Notes: generated by a model from the letters alone, not told the origin. 64,000 nucleotides of DNA from Lactuca virosa (GCA_928212115.1 CAKMRJ010000001.1:363672974-363736973), one strand, 5' to 3'. Counted from the stretch's first letter, positions 1-12,013 are shown. Program-made: numbers and translations.

Positions 1-812
1 GATCTTCCAAAAGGGGGTTTTGAGCAACTTGGAGTGATTTGGTGAAACTTGGAGTGGCTTGGAGCAACTTAGAGCACTTGGAGAAATATGGAACACTTGG
101 AGCACATGAAGCAACATGGAGCTCTTGGAGCGCTTGCAGCAACCTGGAGCACTTGGAGCAACATGAAGCAACCATGGAACATCATGTTGCGCCATGTAGA
201 AAGAAGTCGTTCCACTTGTGAGGATGTTGCGCAAATGATAGCATGATGCGCCATCATGTCTGAAGCTACGCCAAAGTGATGTTGCCCAAGTAGATGTTGA
301 GCCATTAAGATGGTGTTGCTCCATCAAGAAGGGAAGGTTCTCCATAGAGGAGATGTTGCACCATTGTCATCTTGGTACATGATGCACCATATTGATTCCT
401 TTAATGTTCCATATTGATCCACGTAGGCTTAAAAGATGATGATGCTCAACAAATACACCATGAATGTTGTGCCACCATGATGGATGTTGGACCATTAGTG
501 TTTATGATGCATCACCTGTGCATCATGATGCTCCATTATGGTCAAGGTGGTCCATCATGTGCGTTGCTGATACACATATGTTGTAATATATGGAAAAATG
601 TTCCCGAACATCTTGCATGGCGGATTATGATTGGTTGACACCATTCATGGGCCTATGGGCCAATGGGCTTGGCCTATTATGGTTTTAGGTCTGATCCCTC
701 AACTATAAATAGGGATGTCTACTTAGTCATTTGATGTGTCTTGTATATCCTTAGTGATTAGGACGAACCTCTGGTGAATTGTACTTGTAACAAGGGTCAT
801 AAGAACTTGGCA
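1..812 (+). mobile_element. Degenerate LTR-like segment (A1, with 130-bp deletion)
   Basis: The segment begins with degenerate 'agcaacttggag'-type reiterations, then gtt/gat-rich sequence, then a TATA-like 'ctataaataggg' near 701. Downstream is 'gtggcgtcag', resembling a decayed copia primer-binding site. The A2 and B1 copies also contain 'gaaataaagaa' and about 130 more bases, which A1 has lost between 'cttgtaa' and 'taacaagg' (microhomology 'taa'). LTR identity is an inference; the ends are not proven. Confidence 0.45.
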
Positions 813-1164
813 AGTGGCGTCAGATTTGTTCCGAGTCTTGAAAAGTATCGTCTGATTTCCTAACAACATAATTTCAGCAAACTTGATGAGTTGGAAGGAA
901 TAAATTGTAAGAGTTCATTGACTTTATTTATTAAATTTTTTATTTGAAATTTTATTGGATTGGATTGGATTGGGTTAGGTAATTGGATAGTTTTTAAGAC
1001 CTCTTTAATAGTCAACTTCCAAATGTCATATTAGTTATTCAAAATCATATTTCTATTAATTTTGATTTTATAAAATCTATTAAAAATGTCCACTCCTTTG
1101 TAGATCCCATCTATCTTCGACGTCTATAGCAACATATATTCTAGTTTTTTTAGTTTTTAATGCC
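813..1164. other. Unassigned AT-rich interval before MULE-I
   Basis: This lies between the putative primer-binding site and the MULE-I left end. It contains a short 'ttggattgga' reiteration near 955-980, and its last nine bases are the left target duplication of MULE-I (tttaatgcc here). No gene is seen. The same interval is 21039-21385 in B1 and 42886-43237 in A2. Confidence 0.6.
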
Positions 1165-1990
1165 GGGAAAATTTTATATATATCCTTGCAAACTCTAAAA
1201 ATTACTTCAATATCCTTGCAAACTTTAAATTTACACCTGTATCCATCCAACACTATAAAGATTACATAAATATCCAAAATTATATTTTAATTAGAATTAT
1301 ATCAGTTTTTTATTAAATATTTTATATAATATTCAGAATTATGTACTAGTTTACCAAAATCCCCTTTTCTCTTTCTTCCATCGATTATGCCCTCTTCTTT
1401 ATTACTTCAATACATCTCTCTCGATCAATTCAACATACCATCTCCCTCACCTTCTTCTTCCTTGCTCTATCAACTACCACCACCGGTAAACCTCCGTGTC
1501 TCCGTTCCTGTCATGCTACTTCGAATAACCAGTGGGGCGACTACTCCTCATAATTATGATCGGTCACGCAATGGCTGAATATTGTTCTCGGTTTATGCTT
1601 GTTATAATCTATTCAGAAATTAGACTTAATTAGAGAAGTAAATAATGATTTGGATGGTTTAACTTGTGTCGCGTTGTACTGATATGTGTATAATTTATGG
1701 TTGGATTTTTCCATTGATATAGTTTTTGTGTATTGCCTTCGTTTCTGGTAACTGTACTTTGAGAGTTTGGTACATTTGGCCTCAAGAATCGAATTTACCA
1801 AAATGATATTCCCATTGGATCCTTTTGTGTCTGTTAATTTCCAGCCCCAAGCAAATCTTTATTACTTATAGGAAGTTTATTAGGAGTGGACAAGGCTTAA
1901 TCTATTTTTATGAGCAATTCTTTGACCTTTGTGGTTTATCGAAAACTTATGGCTTAATCTTTTATATGTTTCGTTCCCACAATTAGTTTT
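1165..1990. mobile_element. MULE-I, first copy in A1, right half deleted
   Basis: Left terminal inverted repeat of about 190 bases starting 'gggaaaatttt', followed by the gene-like interior (a proline/serine-rich ORF starts at 1387). The sequence jumps at 'agttttcaa' straight into the hAT relic. Comparison with A2 shows about 700 bases lost, including the right inverted repeat, between two copies of 'tctcaa', which fits microhomology-mediated deletion. Confidence 0.8.
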
Positions 1991-2421
1991 CAACGTCAAA
2001 TATAATAAAGATTTGAAAAAAGACATCAATAAAAATAAACTAATAATATCATCAATAACACAAATATAACCATAATATTTATAAAAAAATAACACATTTA
2101 AAGGATAATAATTTTCTAACTTTTTTATATGCAAAATCATTGATAATACTATCAATTTATCTAACATATATTTCTTTATACATAATATTGTCAAACCATT
2201 CAATATTTCTTATGCAATTTTCTTTAATAACTTCAGTTTTGAAAAAAATTCACGATTCAAATGCAACAGTAACATGCATGGTTAATAAGATGTTATATGC
2301 TATAAAAACATTTGGATAACAATCACTTTGATTCAGAAAAAAAAGGTAATTTCATACCACATCGCATACATTATCATTACAAAAAGTAGCAACAAACTTT
2401 ATGAAACATTTTATTATTATC
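1991..2421 (-). pseudogene. hAT transposase C-terminal dimerisation fragment (A1, first copy)
   Basis: On the minus strand, frames with lesions give residues resembling the end of hAT transposases: an 'SDCYPNVFIAYNILLT' block, then 'NGLTILCIKK' followed by 'MLDKL'. In the family these correspond to the region around 'LLTVPVTVASAERSFSKLK' and 'RLNGLAILSIEK' of the dimerisation domain. The serine/lysine core is degraded and frameshifts separate the blocks. The N-terminal and catalytic parts are absent. Confidence 0.7.
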
Positions 2422-2637
2422 CATAGTTGTCAAACTCGTACGAGTCACGAGTCGACTCATTTTATACCCAAAACAAGGTGACTCGGTGTATGACTCAGTT
2501 TTAGGTTTGACTCGGTCAAAATTTACAAGTCCTAGCCTAATTCCTACCGATTCGAGTCAACTCGTGACTCAGTCGAGTATTACGTCTCATGGATAATCAC
2601 ATGATCCGGTGGGTAAACAAATTATCTAGCGGTTAAT
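2422..2637. mobile_element. Left part of CATAGTTGTC-type MITE, split by copia
   Basis: Begins 'catagttgtcaa' and is rich in 'gactcg/cgagtc' motifs like the full copy at 7226-7983. It stops at 'gcggttaat', exactly where the copia LTR (TG...) starts. The undisrupted copies read 'gcggttaataacg'. Confidence 0.8.
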
Positions 2638-2949
2638 TGTGGAGGTTTGATTTATCGAGTAATGAAACGAGATCAAAATTGATATGAAGTAAGAACAGCG
2701 AGAGTAAATATAATCTTGTTTCGACTCATATTATGCTTTCAGATACAAAGAGATTCAGACAGAAATGTGGAAAAAGATCTATCTAGTCTAAGTATCCTTC
2801 CCTATTTATAGGAAAATGAAAGCACGCAAAAAATACAAAGGACTAAAAAATACAATTTCGAAAACAACAATGCCTTTGTAAATAACATTACATTACATCA
2901 CGAACTTTCCATAACTTTCGACACCTTACAACTAACTTCGACTCTTACA
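2638..2949 (-). mobile_element. 3' LTR of a copia element (312 bp, A1)
   Basis: An LTR read on the minus strand: on the plus strand it starts 'tgtggagg' and ends 'cttaca', giving the canonical TG...CA ends. A TATA box (ctataaatag on the minus strand) lies near 2810. A polypurine tract flanks it on the internal side, and the other side abuts the interrupted MITE. The 5' LTR is missing. The A2 counterpart has the same length. Confidence 0.85.
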
Positions 2950-2963
2950 ATCTCCCCCTTTGT
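2950..2963 (-). other. Copia polypurine tract
   Basis: Minus-strand 'acaaagggggagat' immediately precedes the LTR, the expected position of the plus-strand primer of reverse transcription. The A2 copy is mutated (ctccccgttt). Confidence 0.8.
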
Positions 2964-2977
2964 AAGAAGTGTCGAAA

Positions 2978-5262
2978 TCATGTTATTAAAACTTGAGCAG
3001 CCATATGTAATGTCCTTCGAATCTCCGCATACCAGTTCATGACCTTCTTCAGTTCAAGTTTATCCTCTTCATTGTTCTTCTTACAACTGTTCATACACAT
3101 AATTAAGTTTTTATAATGAGCAGTTGTGTATCTTTCAACGTCACTTGACTGAAATAAGAACTTCGTTTGTTTTCCCTTCTTGCTCTTTCCAACAAAAACA
3201 ACTCCAAATGGCTTCAGACATATCTCACCATTAACATACATCTTTAAATCAGCTTGACTCTTCAACGCTGATTGAGGAACTGTGATTTCTTTTCCCATTG
3301 ACATTGCTAACTCAACATCAGTCAATGCTAGACAATCATAATAATTGTCTATGAAAAGCTTGATATGGCCTAACCCCAGACGTAGTACATCTTTACTTGT
3401 TCCCTGAACTTTCAAAGCATCCATGTCTTTAAGTATGTTCGTAACTTGAATCAGATCATTCAAGTTCATCAGAGGAAAATCAGCAATCGAGATGTCAAGA
3501 GCAACATTGTTTTCCCTCACAACATTGTATCGAAAATTATGCAGCATATTCTCGAACAACCCATCCTTTGTTATACTTATCACTCGAACAATATTCACGA
3601 GTGACCATACCTCTTCCTGATCTTTTCCCAACACAACATGAAATCTCAGCTTCATATGAATAAAATCATCTTTATCCTTGAATTGATCAACAATCTTGTA
3701 CTGAGCGTGAGAAACATCATTTCATTGATTGGAAAATCGAGTTGATTCATATCAGAGTTCCCGATAGCATAAGTTTTGCTTGGCTTCTTCTCAAACTCAT
3801 TCATCTCATTGTAAGCAACTCTAGCTTCGATATTTTCATAACTATACAGTTTCCTTGGATCTCCTTTGTCCAAAGTAGGAGGATCATTTTGCCGAAGCCT
3901 CAAAATACTTTGAATCTGAAGTTGTTTCTCTATTTCTGCATCTATCTCAGCTTTTCTTTCTTCCTTTGATTTCTCTACAACAATCCCTTTTCCTCTCCCT
4001 TGACTTTTTGTAATTTGTTCAGGTTTCGAAACACTCCCTTCACCTGTTTATCCAATTACAATGCCTTTAGCAATTGGCCTTGTAGTTGTGACATTTGTTA
4101 TCACTGGATCAGCCTTCGAGATTATCGGTTTTGATGTAGGAATATGAGTTGTAAACACATTACCAACAAATTTTGCTTCTACATTCGTTATCCCAGAAGC
4201 ACCTTCTCCTCTACCAACATTTCTTCTTTCTCCCCATTACACCCCTGTGACAACAGGTGGGGCATTTGTTGGTAAGAGGTTTATCAGCTGAGACAATGGA
4301 GCTAACTCCTTCTGGATTGTAGTATCAAACAAACAAAACTTCTGAGTGAAGAACTGTGGAGTTAAAAGAGATGATGAGCCAGATTTCGAAACCATCTCTT
4401 TGAGTTCGCGAAGCAGGACATCAAGTTTTCCAAAACTACTAATATCATCGGCTGCATTTTCATCAAACTTGGGAAGAAGAGATTGATACCATTCCACCAC
4501 TTTCGTCACAGCCCCTGCAACAATGTCTACTTTCGAAAGTAGAGAAGAATAATTTGTATTCAACTCATTTATCTCCTTGGCCACATCAACCTTCAATTCT
4601 TCAAGTTTACGATTAACATCTTCCCTCACAGTCTTCACATCCTTAACAAACAGAACATGGCGTTCCTTTGCAACCAACCTTAGCTCCTTGATTTCATTAT
4701 TGAACGTATCAGACTGAGCTTTGACTCTAAGTTCATTATTCTTATCCAAAACATCCAGCTTGTTTTGAAGTCGATGCTCCTTAGCTTTGAGCATAACATC
4801 AACTTCAATTCCAGAAACAGAATGTTTGCTTTCGGCATCTTCTAGTGACTGTAACAAGGAATTGAGCTTCCTGTTTAGAATCTTGAACTGTTTCCCTGAC
4901 ATAAGCATGTGATCTGGAATGTCTTCTTCTTCAGGATCAAATTCGAGATCAGCAAATGATCCTTCAAATCCTCCATCATCAGTGTCATCATCATTTACAG
5001 GTTTGGGTGAATCAGTGGATTGAGACGGGAAAAGAGAAGTGATGGGTTGATTTATGACTTGATCAAAAGTTGGTGAATGTGTGGTTGTAGAAACAGTGGT
5101 GACAAACGGTGGTAAAGAAGTATTGGTAGTGATGATAGATGTTTCGAAAATACCTTGAGTAGACATGAGGTTTTCTGTGTTCGAAACTCCTTCACCCATG
5201 TTGACATGTACATCCATATTAGATACGTGTGTAAGAATGCCTAAGGTTCGAAACTCCTTCAC
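2978..5262 (-). pseudogene. Copia extra ORF downstream of pol, decayed (A1)
   Basis: The minus strand runs from about 5262 to 2978. The N-terminal third is Ser/Thr-rich with an acidic stretch (DDDTDDGG), then 'FADLEFDPEEEDIPDHMLMS', then about 130 residues rich in Glu/Lys/Leu likely to form a coiled coil. A globular part ends near the polypurine tract. Lesions are a stop at 4237-4239, an in-frame stop near 4047 shared with A2, and a frameshift near 3705. No protease, integrase or reverse transcriptase is present; the 5' part is cut at the junction with MULE-I. Lying between pol and the 3' LTR, it occupies the env-like ORF position known in Sirevirus-type copia; that assignment is inference. 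Confidence 0.65.
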
Positions 5263-5267
5263 CCATG

Positions 5268-6724
5268 TTTACACCTATATCCATCCAAAACTATAAAGAT
5301 TACATAAATATCCAAAATTATATTTTAATTAGAATTATATCAATTTTTTATTAAATATTTTATACAATATTCAGAATTATGTACTGTTTACCAAATTGCC
5401 CTTTATCTTTCTTCCATCGATTATGCCTCTTCTTTATTACTTCAATACATCTCTCTCGATCAATTCAACATACCATCTCCCTCACCTTCTTCTTCCTTTC
5501 TCTATCAACTACCACCACCGGTAAACCTCCATGCCTCCGTTCCTGTCATGCTACTTCGAATAACTAGTGGGGCGACTACTCTTCATAATTATGATCGGTC
5601 GTCAATGGCTGAATATTGGTTTCTCGGTTTATGCTTTGTTATAATATATTCAGAATTAGATGCTTAATTAGTGAAGTAATTTATTTTGGATGGTTTAATT
5701 TGTGTTGCGTTGTACTGATATGTGTATAATTTACGGTTGGATTTTTCCATTGATATAGTTTTTGTTATTGCCTTCGTTTCTGGTAACTGTACTTTGAGAG
5801 TTTGGTACATTTGGCCTCAAGAATCGAATTTACCAAATTGATATTCCCATTGGATCTTTTTGTGTCTGTTAATTTCCAGCCTCAAGCAAAATCTTTATTA
5901 CTTATGGGAAGTTTATTAGGAGTGGACAAGGCTTAATCTATTTTTATGAGCAATTCTTTGACCTTTGTGGTTTATCGAAAACTTATGGCTTAATCTTTTA
6001 TATGTTTCGTTCCCACAATTAGTTCTCAATGGAGATGGTGGTGGTGAGATTGAAATATTGCCGAAGTGCTATTATCTAAGTTTAAGGAGTTTCTTTCATG
6101 TGTGCTTTTTTTATGAAGCTGTGATGAAAGGTAAGGGTTTTAATTCTAGCTATTATCTAAATATGTTAAGGATTTCTTCTATGTGCATTTTTTTATGAGC
6201 TGACCAAGGTAAGGGTTTTAATTCTTTTCCTAATAGAATAGATTCTTAATCTTCATCTTTGAGGACGTTGGCATGGCTTCTTCCAATTTGGTATGGATTC
6301 TTAATATAATATTGTTGTTTGGTTGAAGTAATGCATATATGAGTGTTTTTCAGGAAAGGTTGCTATGTTGGGTTTTATAAGGGGATGCAGAGTGTAGTAC
6401 TCATAAAATCCCAATCCATAACCCCATTTCAAACTATGGTCCCATTTCACTTGGATTGAGATGAACTAAGAAGACGATATACCACTATTGAAGGTTTTGA
6501 TTTAATTGGAATTTAATTAGAAAACGGTATTTTGGTAAACTAATATATAATTTTGAATATTAGATAAAAAAAGTTAATAAAAATTGATATAATTCTAATT
6601 AAAATATGATTTTGGATATGTATGTAATTTTTATAGTTTTGGATGGATATAGGTGTAATTTCAAAGTTTGCAAGGATACTGAAGTAATATTTTGAGTTTG
6701 CAAGGATATATAGGAAATTTTCCT
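5268..6724. mobile_element. MULE-I, second copy in A1
   Basis: Lacks the outer part of the left inverted repeat (it joins the copia ORF at 'tttacacctatatcc') but keeps the interior and a full right inverted repeat, followed by tttaatgta. The interior has gene-like segments: a Pro/Ser-rich ORF near 5400-5560 and a later stretch with a 'caaggtaagg' donor-like site near 6206. Confidence 0.8.
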
Positions 6725-6794
6725 TTTAATGTATGTTATACACGGCCAGTCCAAACATATATTGCACCCGGGGCGAGAAGAAAAGAAGGGCCCT

Positions 6795-7140
6795 CAACGT
6801 CAAATATAATAAAGATTTGAAAAAAGACATCAATAAAAATAAACTGATAATATCATCAATAACACAAATATAACCATAATATTTATAAAAAAATAACATA
6901 TTTAAAGGATAATAATTTTCTAACTTTTTTATATGCAAAATCATTGATAATACTATCAATTTATCTAACATATATTTCTTTATACATAATATTGTCAAAC
7001 CATTCAATATTTCTTATGCAATTTTCTTTAATAACTTCAGTTTTGAAAAAAATTCACGATTCAAATGCAACAGTAACATGCATGGTTAATAAGATGTTAT
7101 ATGCTACAAAAACATTTGGATAACAATCACTTTGATTCAG
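6795..7140 (-). pseudogene. hAT transposase dimerisation fragment (A1, second copy)
   Basis: Same relic as at 1991-2421: 'NGLTILCIKK' and 'MLDKL' blocks on the minus strand, with the upstream 'SDCYPNV' block in another frame. It runs on to a tail ending near the hAT terminus. Not expected to be functional. Confidence 0.7.
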
Positions 7141-7225
7141 AAAAAAAATATAATTTCATACCACATCGCATACATTGTCATTACAAAAAGTAGCAACAAA
7201 CTTTATGAAACATTTTATTATTATC

Positions 7226-7983
7226 CATAGTTGTCAATCTCGTACGAGTCACGAGTCGACTCATTTTATACCCAAAACGAGGTGACTCGGTGTATGACTC
7301 AGTTTTAGGTATGACTCGGTCAAGATTTACAAGTCCTTGTCCAATTCGTACCAAGTCGAGTCAACTCGTGACTCAGACGAGTATTGCGTGTCGTAGATAA
7401 TCACATGATCCGGTGGGTAAACAAATTATCTAGCGGTTAATAACGATTTTTTTCTTGACTACTAGTCTGAGAACTGTTAAGAACATTGGGGAGAAGACCA
7501 AGAATGTAGGAGTGTGGATTAGAGGTGCTAACAGAAAAAAGTTTAAAAAAAATACGAGAGTGTAGAGGTTAAGATCTTCAGATTTGAACGTAGAGCTTAG
7601 ATCTTCAGATTTGAACCCATGAACAGATGAACTGTGAAAGAAAAAGTTAGGTGAGAGTGCATCAAGAGTGAAGACCTGCAGAAAAGATGTTATAACTCTA
7701 AATGCATTTTTCTTTATATATCAACATCTATACTAAATTTATACTCCAACTTTCACCACATGTTTATATTGGCCCCCGCTCTACTATTTTTTAACACTCT
7801 AGGCCACGAAATATAATAGATGTTCATTAATATTCAATGAATATTATGTTTTATATATGTATTATATATTTATATATAATCTTTGTAAATATCATGAATC
7901 TTTCGAGTCGAGTCTCGATCCGAGTCACGAGTCAAAAATTTACATGTTCAAGTCACGCATCGAGTCACGAGTTAAGAACTATG
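7226..7983. mobile_element. CATAGTTGTC-type MITE, probably hAT-like (A1)
   Basis: Ends 'catagttgtcaa' and 'gaactatg' (ttaacaactatg in other copies) are inverted repeats. Flanks are TTATTATC on the left and TTATTATT on the right, an 8-bp duplication with one mismatch. The terminal 200 bases are packed with 'cgagtc/gactcg' motifs. No coding capacity. Confidence 0.7.
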
Positions 7984-8965
7984 TTATTATTCATAACTAT
8001 AGACTATTTTAAGAAATTAGTACACCCGATTTCTATCTTAGTGGAAGCTTAATATTAAAGTAAGCTAGTAAATAAAATCAATAATAAAAGTCGTACAAAA
8101 TGATAGATAAAGTAAAAGCAAAAAAAAACTGATAACCTAAAATTCTGATTAATATATTATCTTATCAAATCAGAAATCTAATATTTGAAGCTGAAACTTT
8201 GAAAGATACAAATCAGAAACAAGCATCATAATATTGTAGAATATTTGGAACAAATCAGAAAACATTTTACCTTGATGGGTGAAAAATCTGAAACTTAGGG
8301 CAATGCATTTCACTGTTTCTGTAATAATAAACTTTACAGATTTCATGTACAAACAAAAATCAGAAACAAAGATTATAATCTTTCAGAAAAAGAAATATGA
8401 TATACAAACTTAGATTGATAAGAAAATATCAAATTCAAAAATCTAAAAGAAAAAAACGATATACAAATCTATAAGCTTTCAGAAACAAAAATCATACCTT
8501 AAAGTTATCTAGATAAGTCTTAACAATTCTGGAATCAACATAAATTCAAAAGAAGATGGTGTGGTTAAGAATCGACATTGAGAGGTAGAAGACGAATGGC
8601 GGAGTGTGAGAAAGTTTGAGAGAAACGAGCGTGAGGAGTAAAGTATGAGAAAAACCAGAGTGGGAAGCACAGAGAAATCAATTGTGAGTGTAAGAGAGAA
8701 GAGTAAATGACGATTGAAGCAAGAGAGAATAACGATTCTAGAAGCGATAGTTGAATGCACTTCTAAGTTCTTATGTCAAGGGGAGAAGGCGACATCATGA
8801 CGTCGACGATGCACGAGTTCCCGCCTGATGTATATCACGATTCAGTTACCATTATCGATGATGTCGATTATATTCACAAGGCTTTTTAATTCCCGCTTTG
8901 GAGCTTCATTTGTTCTTGACCATTCTAGATGCACATTCATCTATCATCGAACATCGAACAAACCG

Positions 8966-9500
8966 AGGGATGGCAAAAAAGCCCGAACCCGACGGGGAAA
9001 CCCGAAACCCGATCATTTCCAGTCGGGTAACAGGTCATTATCGGGTTTTTTATTGGGTTCGGGGCAGGGAGTGAGTTATCCCCGCCCCGCCCTGATATAT
9101 ATAGATATATATATATATATATATTATAATATATATATTATATATATATATCTATATATATATATATATATAACATTGCTGTGAATGAATCATTTTTTAT
9201 GTTTTGACATATTACACTAAACTTAAATCAAATAATTTTTTAATATAACGTTCAGTTTATTTTATTAGACTGATGCATCATATTTTTAATTTAAAAGGGA
9301 GGCTGTAACATGTATGTTTTATAAGACATTGGGGTACCCTAAAACGGAATAAAGATTTCATTATGAATTGTTGTAAACCCGATAATTTACCCAAAACCCG
9401 ACGGGAAAACCCGAAACCTGATGGGCTCCCCGATAAGATACCTGAAAGATATCGGGGCGGGTTTGGGAAATCATACCCCGCCCCGAACGAATTTCTTTAT
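8966..9500. mobile_element. GGGATGGCAAAA element fragment (A1)
   Basis: Starts 'agggatggcaaaaaagcccg' and contains repeated 'cccgaacccg/cggggcgggt' motifs on both sides of a TA microsatellite, a composition common in small plant DNA elements. I do not see a matching right terminal repeat, so the right limit is approximate. Confidence 0.5.
9094..9172. repeat. Imperfect (TA)n microsatellite
   Basis: Interrupted TA run inside the GGGATGGC element. The equivalents in B1 and A2 are purer and of different length. Confidence 0.95.
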
Positions 9501-9727
9501 TTTTGGGCTAACTTGAGTTTGGGCTAATTTATGTTTGGGCTAAATTGGGAATCTGGTAATTGGGCCCCTAAGAAATGTGTACATAATTGTTTACATGTAT
9601 ATAATATATAGACCATAAATTTTGGCCCACTTAGAGACGTGTACCATGGGCGGCCGCCCGAATTGCCAATGTCAGGGCCGACCCTAATGTTATATTTTGC
9701 AAATGAATGTTATTTTGGGATAATGAC

Positions 9728-10043
9728 TTGAGAGGGTAACATACTATTGCTTTTGGTCACATTTGGTCATTAAACTTTTTTTTGTGCTCTAATAGCCATT
9801 TAACTTGTTGATTCGTGTAAATTTCCCCCCTATGACTGATTATAGCCGGTTTCAACGATTGCATGGGTCTGATGTGGCTTTTTAATCCTATGTGGCCAAT
9901 GAGGTGGCATGTAGGCCCCGATTTTGCCTCCCATACTCATTAAAGTTAAGAGTGAAGTCTCGTTTGGTCCTTAAATTCGATTAGGGCACCAAGTCTCATT
10001 AACCCCCGATTTTTTCTCCTTCAATCTTCAATCGGTCTCTATA
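9728..10043 (+). mobile_element. MULE-II 5' end and leader (A1)
   Basis: From 'ttgagagggtaac' to the ATG of the MuDR-like ORF. The sequence ('ttggtcattaaac', 'aatagccatttaac') looks like a Mutator-like terminal region and leader. A matching right terminal repeat was not found downstream, so the element seems truncated. Confidence 0.5.
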
Positions 10044-11223
10044 ATGGCTTCATCACAATGTCCCACTGATCGAAACTTCTTTGTAGTGGATTTCCACTAC
10101 AATGGAACGTTTGCACCCAACCCATTAGTATACTTTGATCCCGACAGACAATCAGTAGGAGATGTTGACTTCAGTGCATTTGAGTACGAGGAGTTCATGG
10201 AATTCCTTCAAAAGCTCACCAGAACTAGAAGCAAAGACATCTACTTCTGCCTTCCACAAGAGTCTTTAAGTCATGGAATTCATACACCGGTGAATGACGG
10301 TGATTACAAAGAATTTTTGGATTTGGCTTATGCAAATGAGAGGAGAATGAATGTGTATGTGGGCCACTATAATGAACCAATCTTCGAATGGATTGAGGAA
10401 GAGGAAAATGAAGATCAAGACTACAGCTGTGAAGAGGATGAAGACTCGGTATTGTCGGACACTTATTCTGTTGACCATGAATAAGATAATGCTGAATATC
10501 CATTCCCAGCCAACAAAACCATGGGTGACAGGTTCTTAAACAAACTTTTGTCTACACACATTAAATGTAGATGATGTATATGAAGATGCTGAATATGTTG
10601 AACCTCAATACCCTATACATGATTATAGACAACCATGGAATCAGATGAAACCACTGTTAGGTATGCGATTTTCTAACCCTGATGAGCTTAAAAACATGTT
10701 GAGCAACTATGCAGTTGTTAATGGATATGATCTCTGGTTTGAAAAAAATGACTCCCAAAGGTTGTTAGTTAAGTGTTGCAAAAAAAACAAGTCGCGTACT
10801 TGTCCATTTAGACTTTGGTCCTCCTGGATGAGTAAAGAGAGGACTTTTCAGATAAAATCTTTAGTTAGTGAACATAATTGTAGCAGGGTGTTTAAGTTTT
10901 GGTCCATAGTAACTTATAAGTGGTTAGGCAAACAGTTTATGAGTGAAATTATAGAGAAGCCAAAAATGAGTGTTAGGAAGATGAAAGCTAAAGTTTCAAC
11001 AACATTCAATATAAATGTGAGTGTGGGGCAATGCAGAAATGCAAAGAAATTTGCATTACAAGAAATTGAAGGAAGTCTAATTGAACATTATGGGAGATTA
11101 TGGTCATATGGTCATGAAATTCTAAGGACAAACCCTGGGTCTATTGTGAGGATGGATGTAGACATCATGCCAGATTCCACAACTTTGTTTTCTAAGTACT
11201 ATGTCTGCTATAAATATATGTGA
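10044..11223 (+). pseudogene. MuDR-type transposase N-terminal ORF, two lesions (A1)
   Basis: Residues about 10-110 look like the PB1-like domain found at the start of many plant MULE proteins. An acidic stretch (EEEENEDQD) follows, then a MuDR DNA-binding domain with 'LGMRFSNPDELKNMLSNYAV' and a zinc-binding-like pattern CC-x7-C ... HNC. It ends at 'YKYM' just where the family continues into the DDE catalytic domain, which is absent. Lesions are TAA at 10482 (GAA in the other copies) and an extra T near 10545 shifting the frame; the reading frame resumes through 10645-11223. Not a functional transposase. Confidence 0.85.
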
Positions 11224-11244
11224 TTTTCTAACATGTGCCATAAG

Positions 11245-11428
11245 ACATGTGTAAGAAATATTAATTATAAGGAATATTACCGTAATTAAATATGAAATAC
11301 TTTAGTTATAAAGAATATTCTTCATAATTAACACATTTTACATTTTCCATGAATAATATTCTTTATAATTAATGTATTTCACATTTAATTATGGTAATAT
11401 TTCTAATAATTAATATTTATTATGTGTG
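11245..11428. mobile_element. Foldback MITE (A1)
   Basis: Long inverted repeat: the left arm 'gaaatattaattataagg' and onward pairs with a right arm ending 'taattaatatttattatgtg', with about 80 bases per arm and a short loop. It begins about 20 bases after the MuDR-like stop codon in all units. Confidence 0.75.
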
Positions 11429-11788
11429 CCCTAAAGGTATATTTGATAAGATATATAAACTAATAACCAACATAATTATATAATATTTTTTTTATTTTGT
11501 AAAATGCTACAATAAATATTCTTATTTGTCTCAATCAAATCATCTTAAATACAGTACAAATTACATAAATTGTCCCCATGATTTGTTCTAATCTATGATA
11601 TCATCCTTATAAAGAGTTTTTTATTCAGAGAGATCCCTGAGATTGGTTATATTTCAACTGTAGCACCTGATCACATTAAAATGATGATTTGCCCTTAATG
11701 ATATTTTTAAATTATTATTAAAACAATTAAGTCCACAACCCACTCCATTCCTCTTCGTTCTCCAACTTATATCTCGGAGAAGATCGAC

Positions 11789-12012
11789 ATGAAACCCACA
11801 CACCGTCCTTATCATTTTATTCCCTACACAAAGGCTAGAAAAAACCTAAAACATATATTTCCATGGACAAAGCCACGTAGCCCAACGATGCATCAACTTT
11901 ATGTACAGCTTTACCACAATCAAATTCTCTTTATAACCAATAACACACAAAGCATGGAAAGCATTAGGTTTCACCTGATGACATACATACAAATAGTAAT
12001 ACACACATCATC
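11789..12012 (+). CDS. Short conserved ORF inside MULE-III, unknown
   Basis: An ATG in reasonable leader context opens a frame (MKPTHRPYHFIPYTKARKNL...) of about 70 codons before it runs into the TA microsatellite. The same frame is open in B1 (30510) and A2 (54503) with several substitutions. I do not recognise it. It may be a captured gene fragment or chance. Confidence 0.3.
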
Positions 12013-12013
12013 T

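Larger units (their letters stand above)
6741..9686 (-). mobile_element. hAT relic with nested elements (A1)
   Basis: The ends are 'cacggccagtcc' on the left and, read inward from the right, 'tagggtcggccct', imperfect inverted repeats of the hAT 'CAGGGCCGGCCC' type. Both sides carry the 8-bp duplication ATGTTATA (6733-6740 and 9687-9694). The minus strand holds a transposase C-terminal remnant at the left, and a CT-rich leader-like segment with donor-like sites (aag|gtatga near 8500) at the right. The central catalytic region is missing. Two smaller elements are nested inside. Confidence 0.75.

Noticed and set aside
39..638. Short ORFs in the LTR-like segments (also 19903-20734, 41844-42581, 62619-63101)
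   Set aside because: They lie in degenerate 'agcaacttggag' and 'gatgatgc' reiterations, differ in frame between strands, and show no domain.
8509..8760. 83-codon minus-strand frame, also open at 51219-51470
   Set aside because: Broken in B1 and CT-rich like a 5' leader. It is treated as the leader part of the hAT relic, not as a gene.
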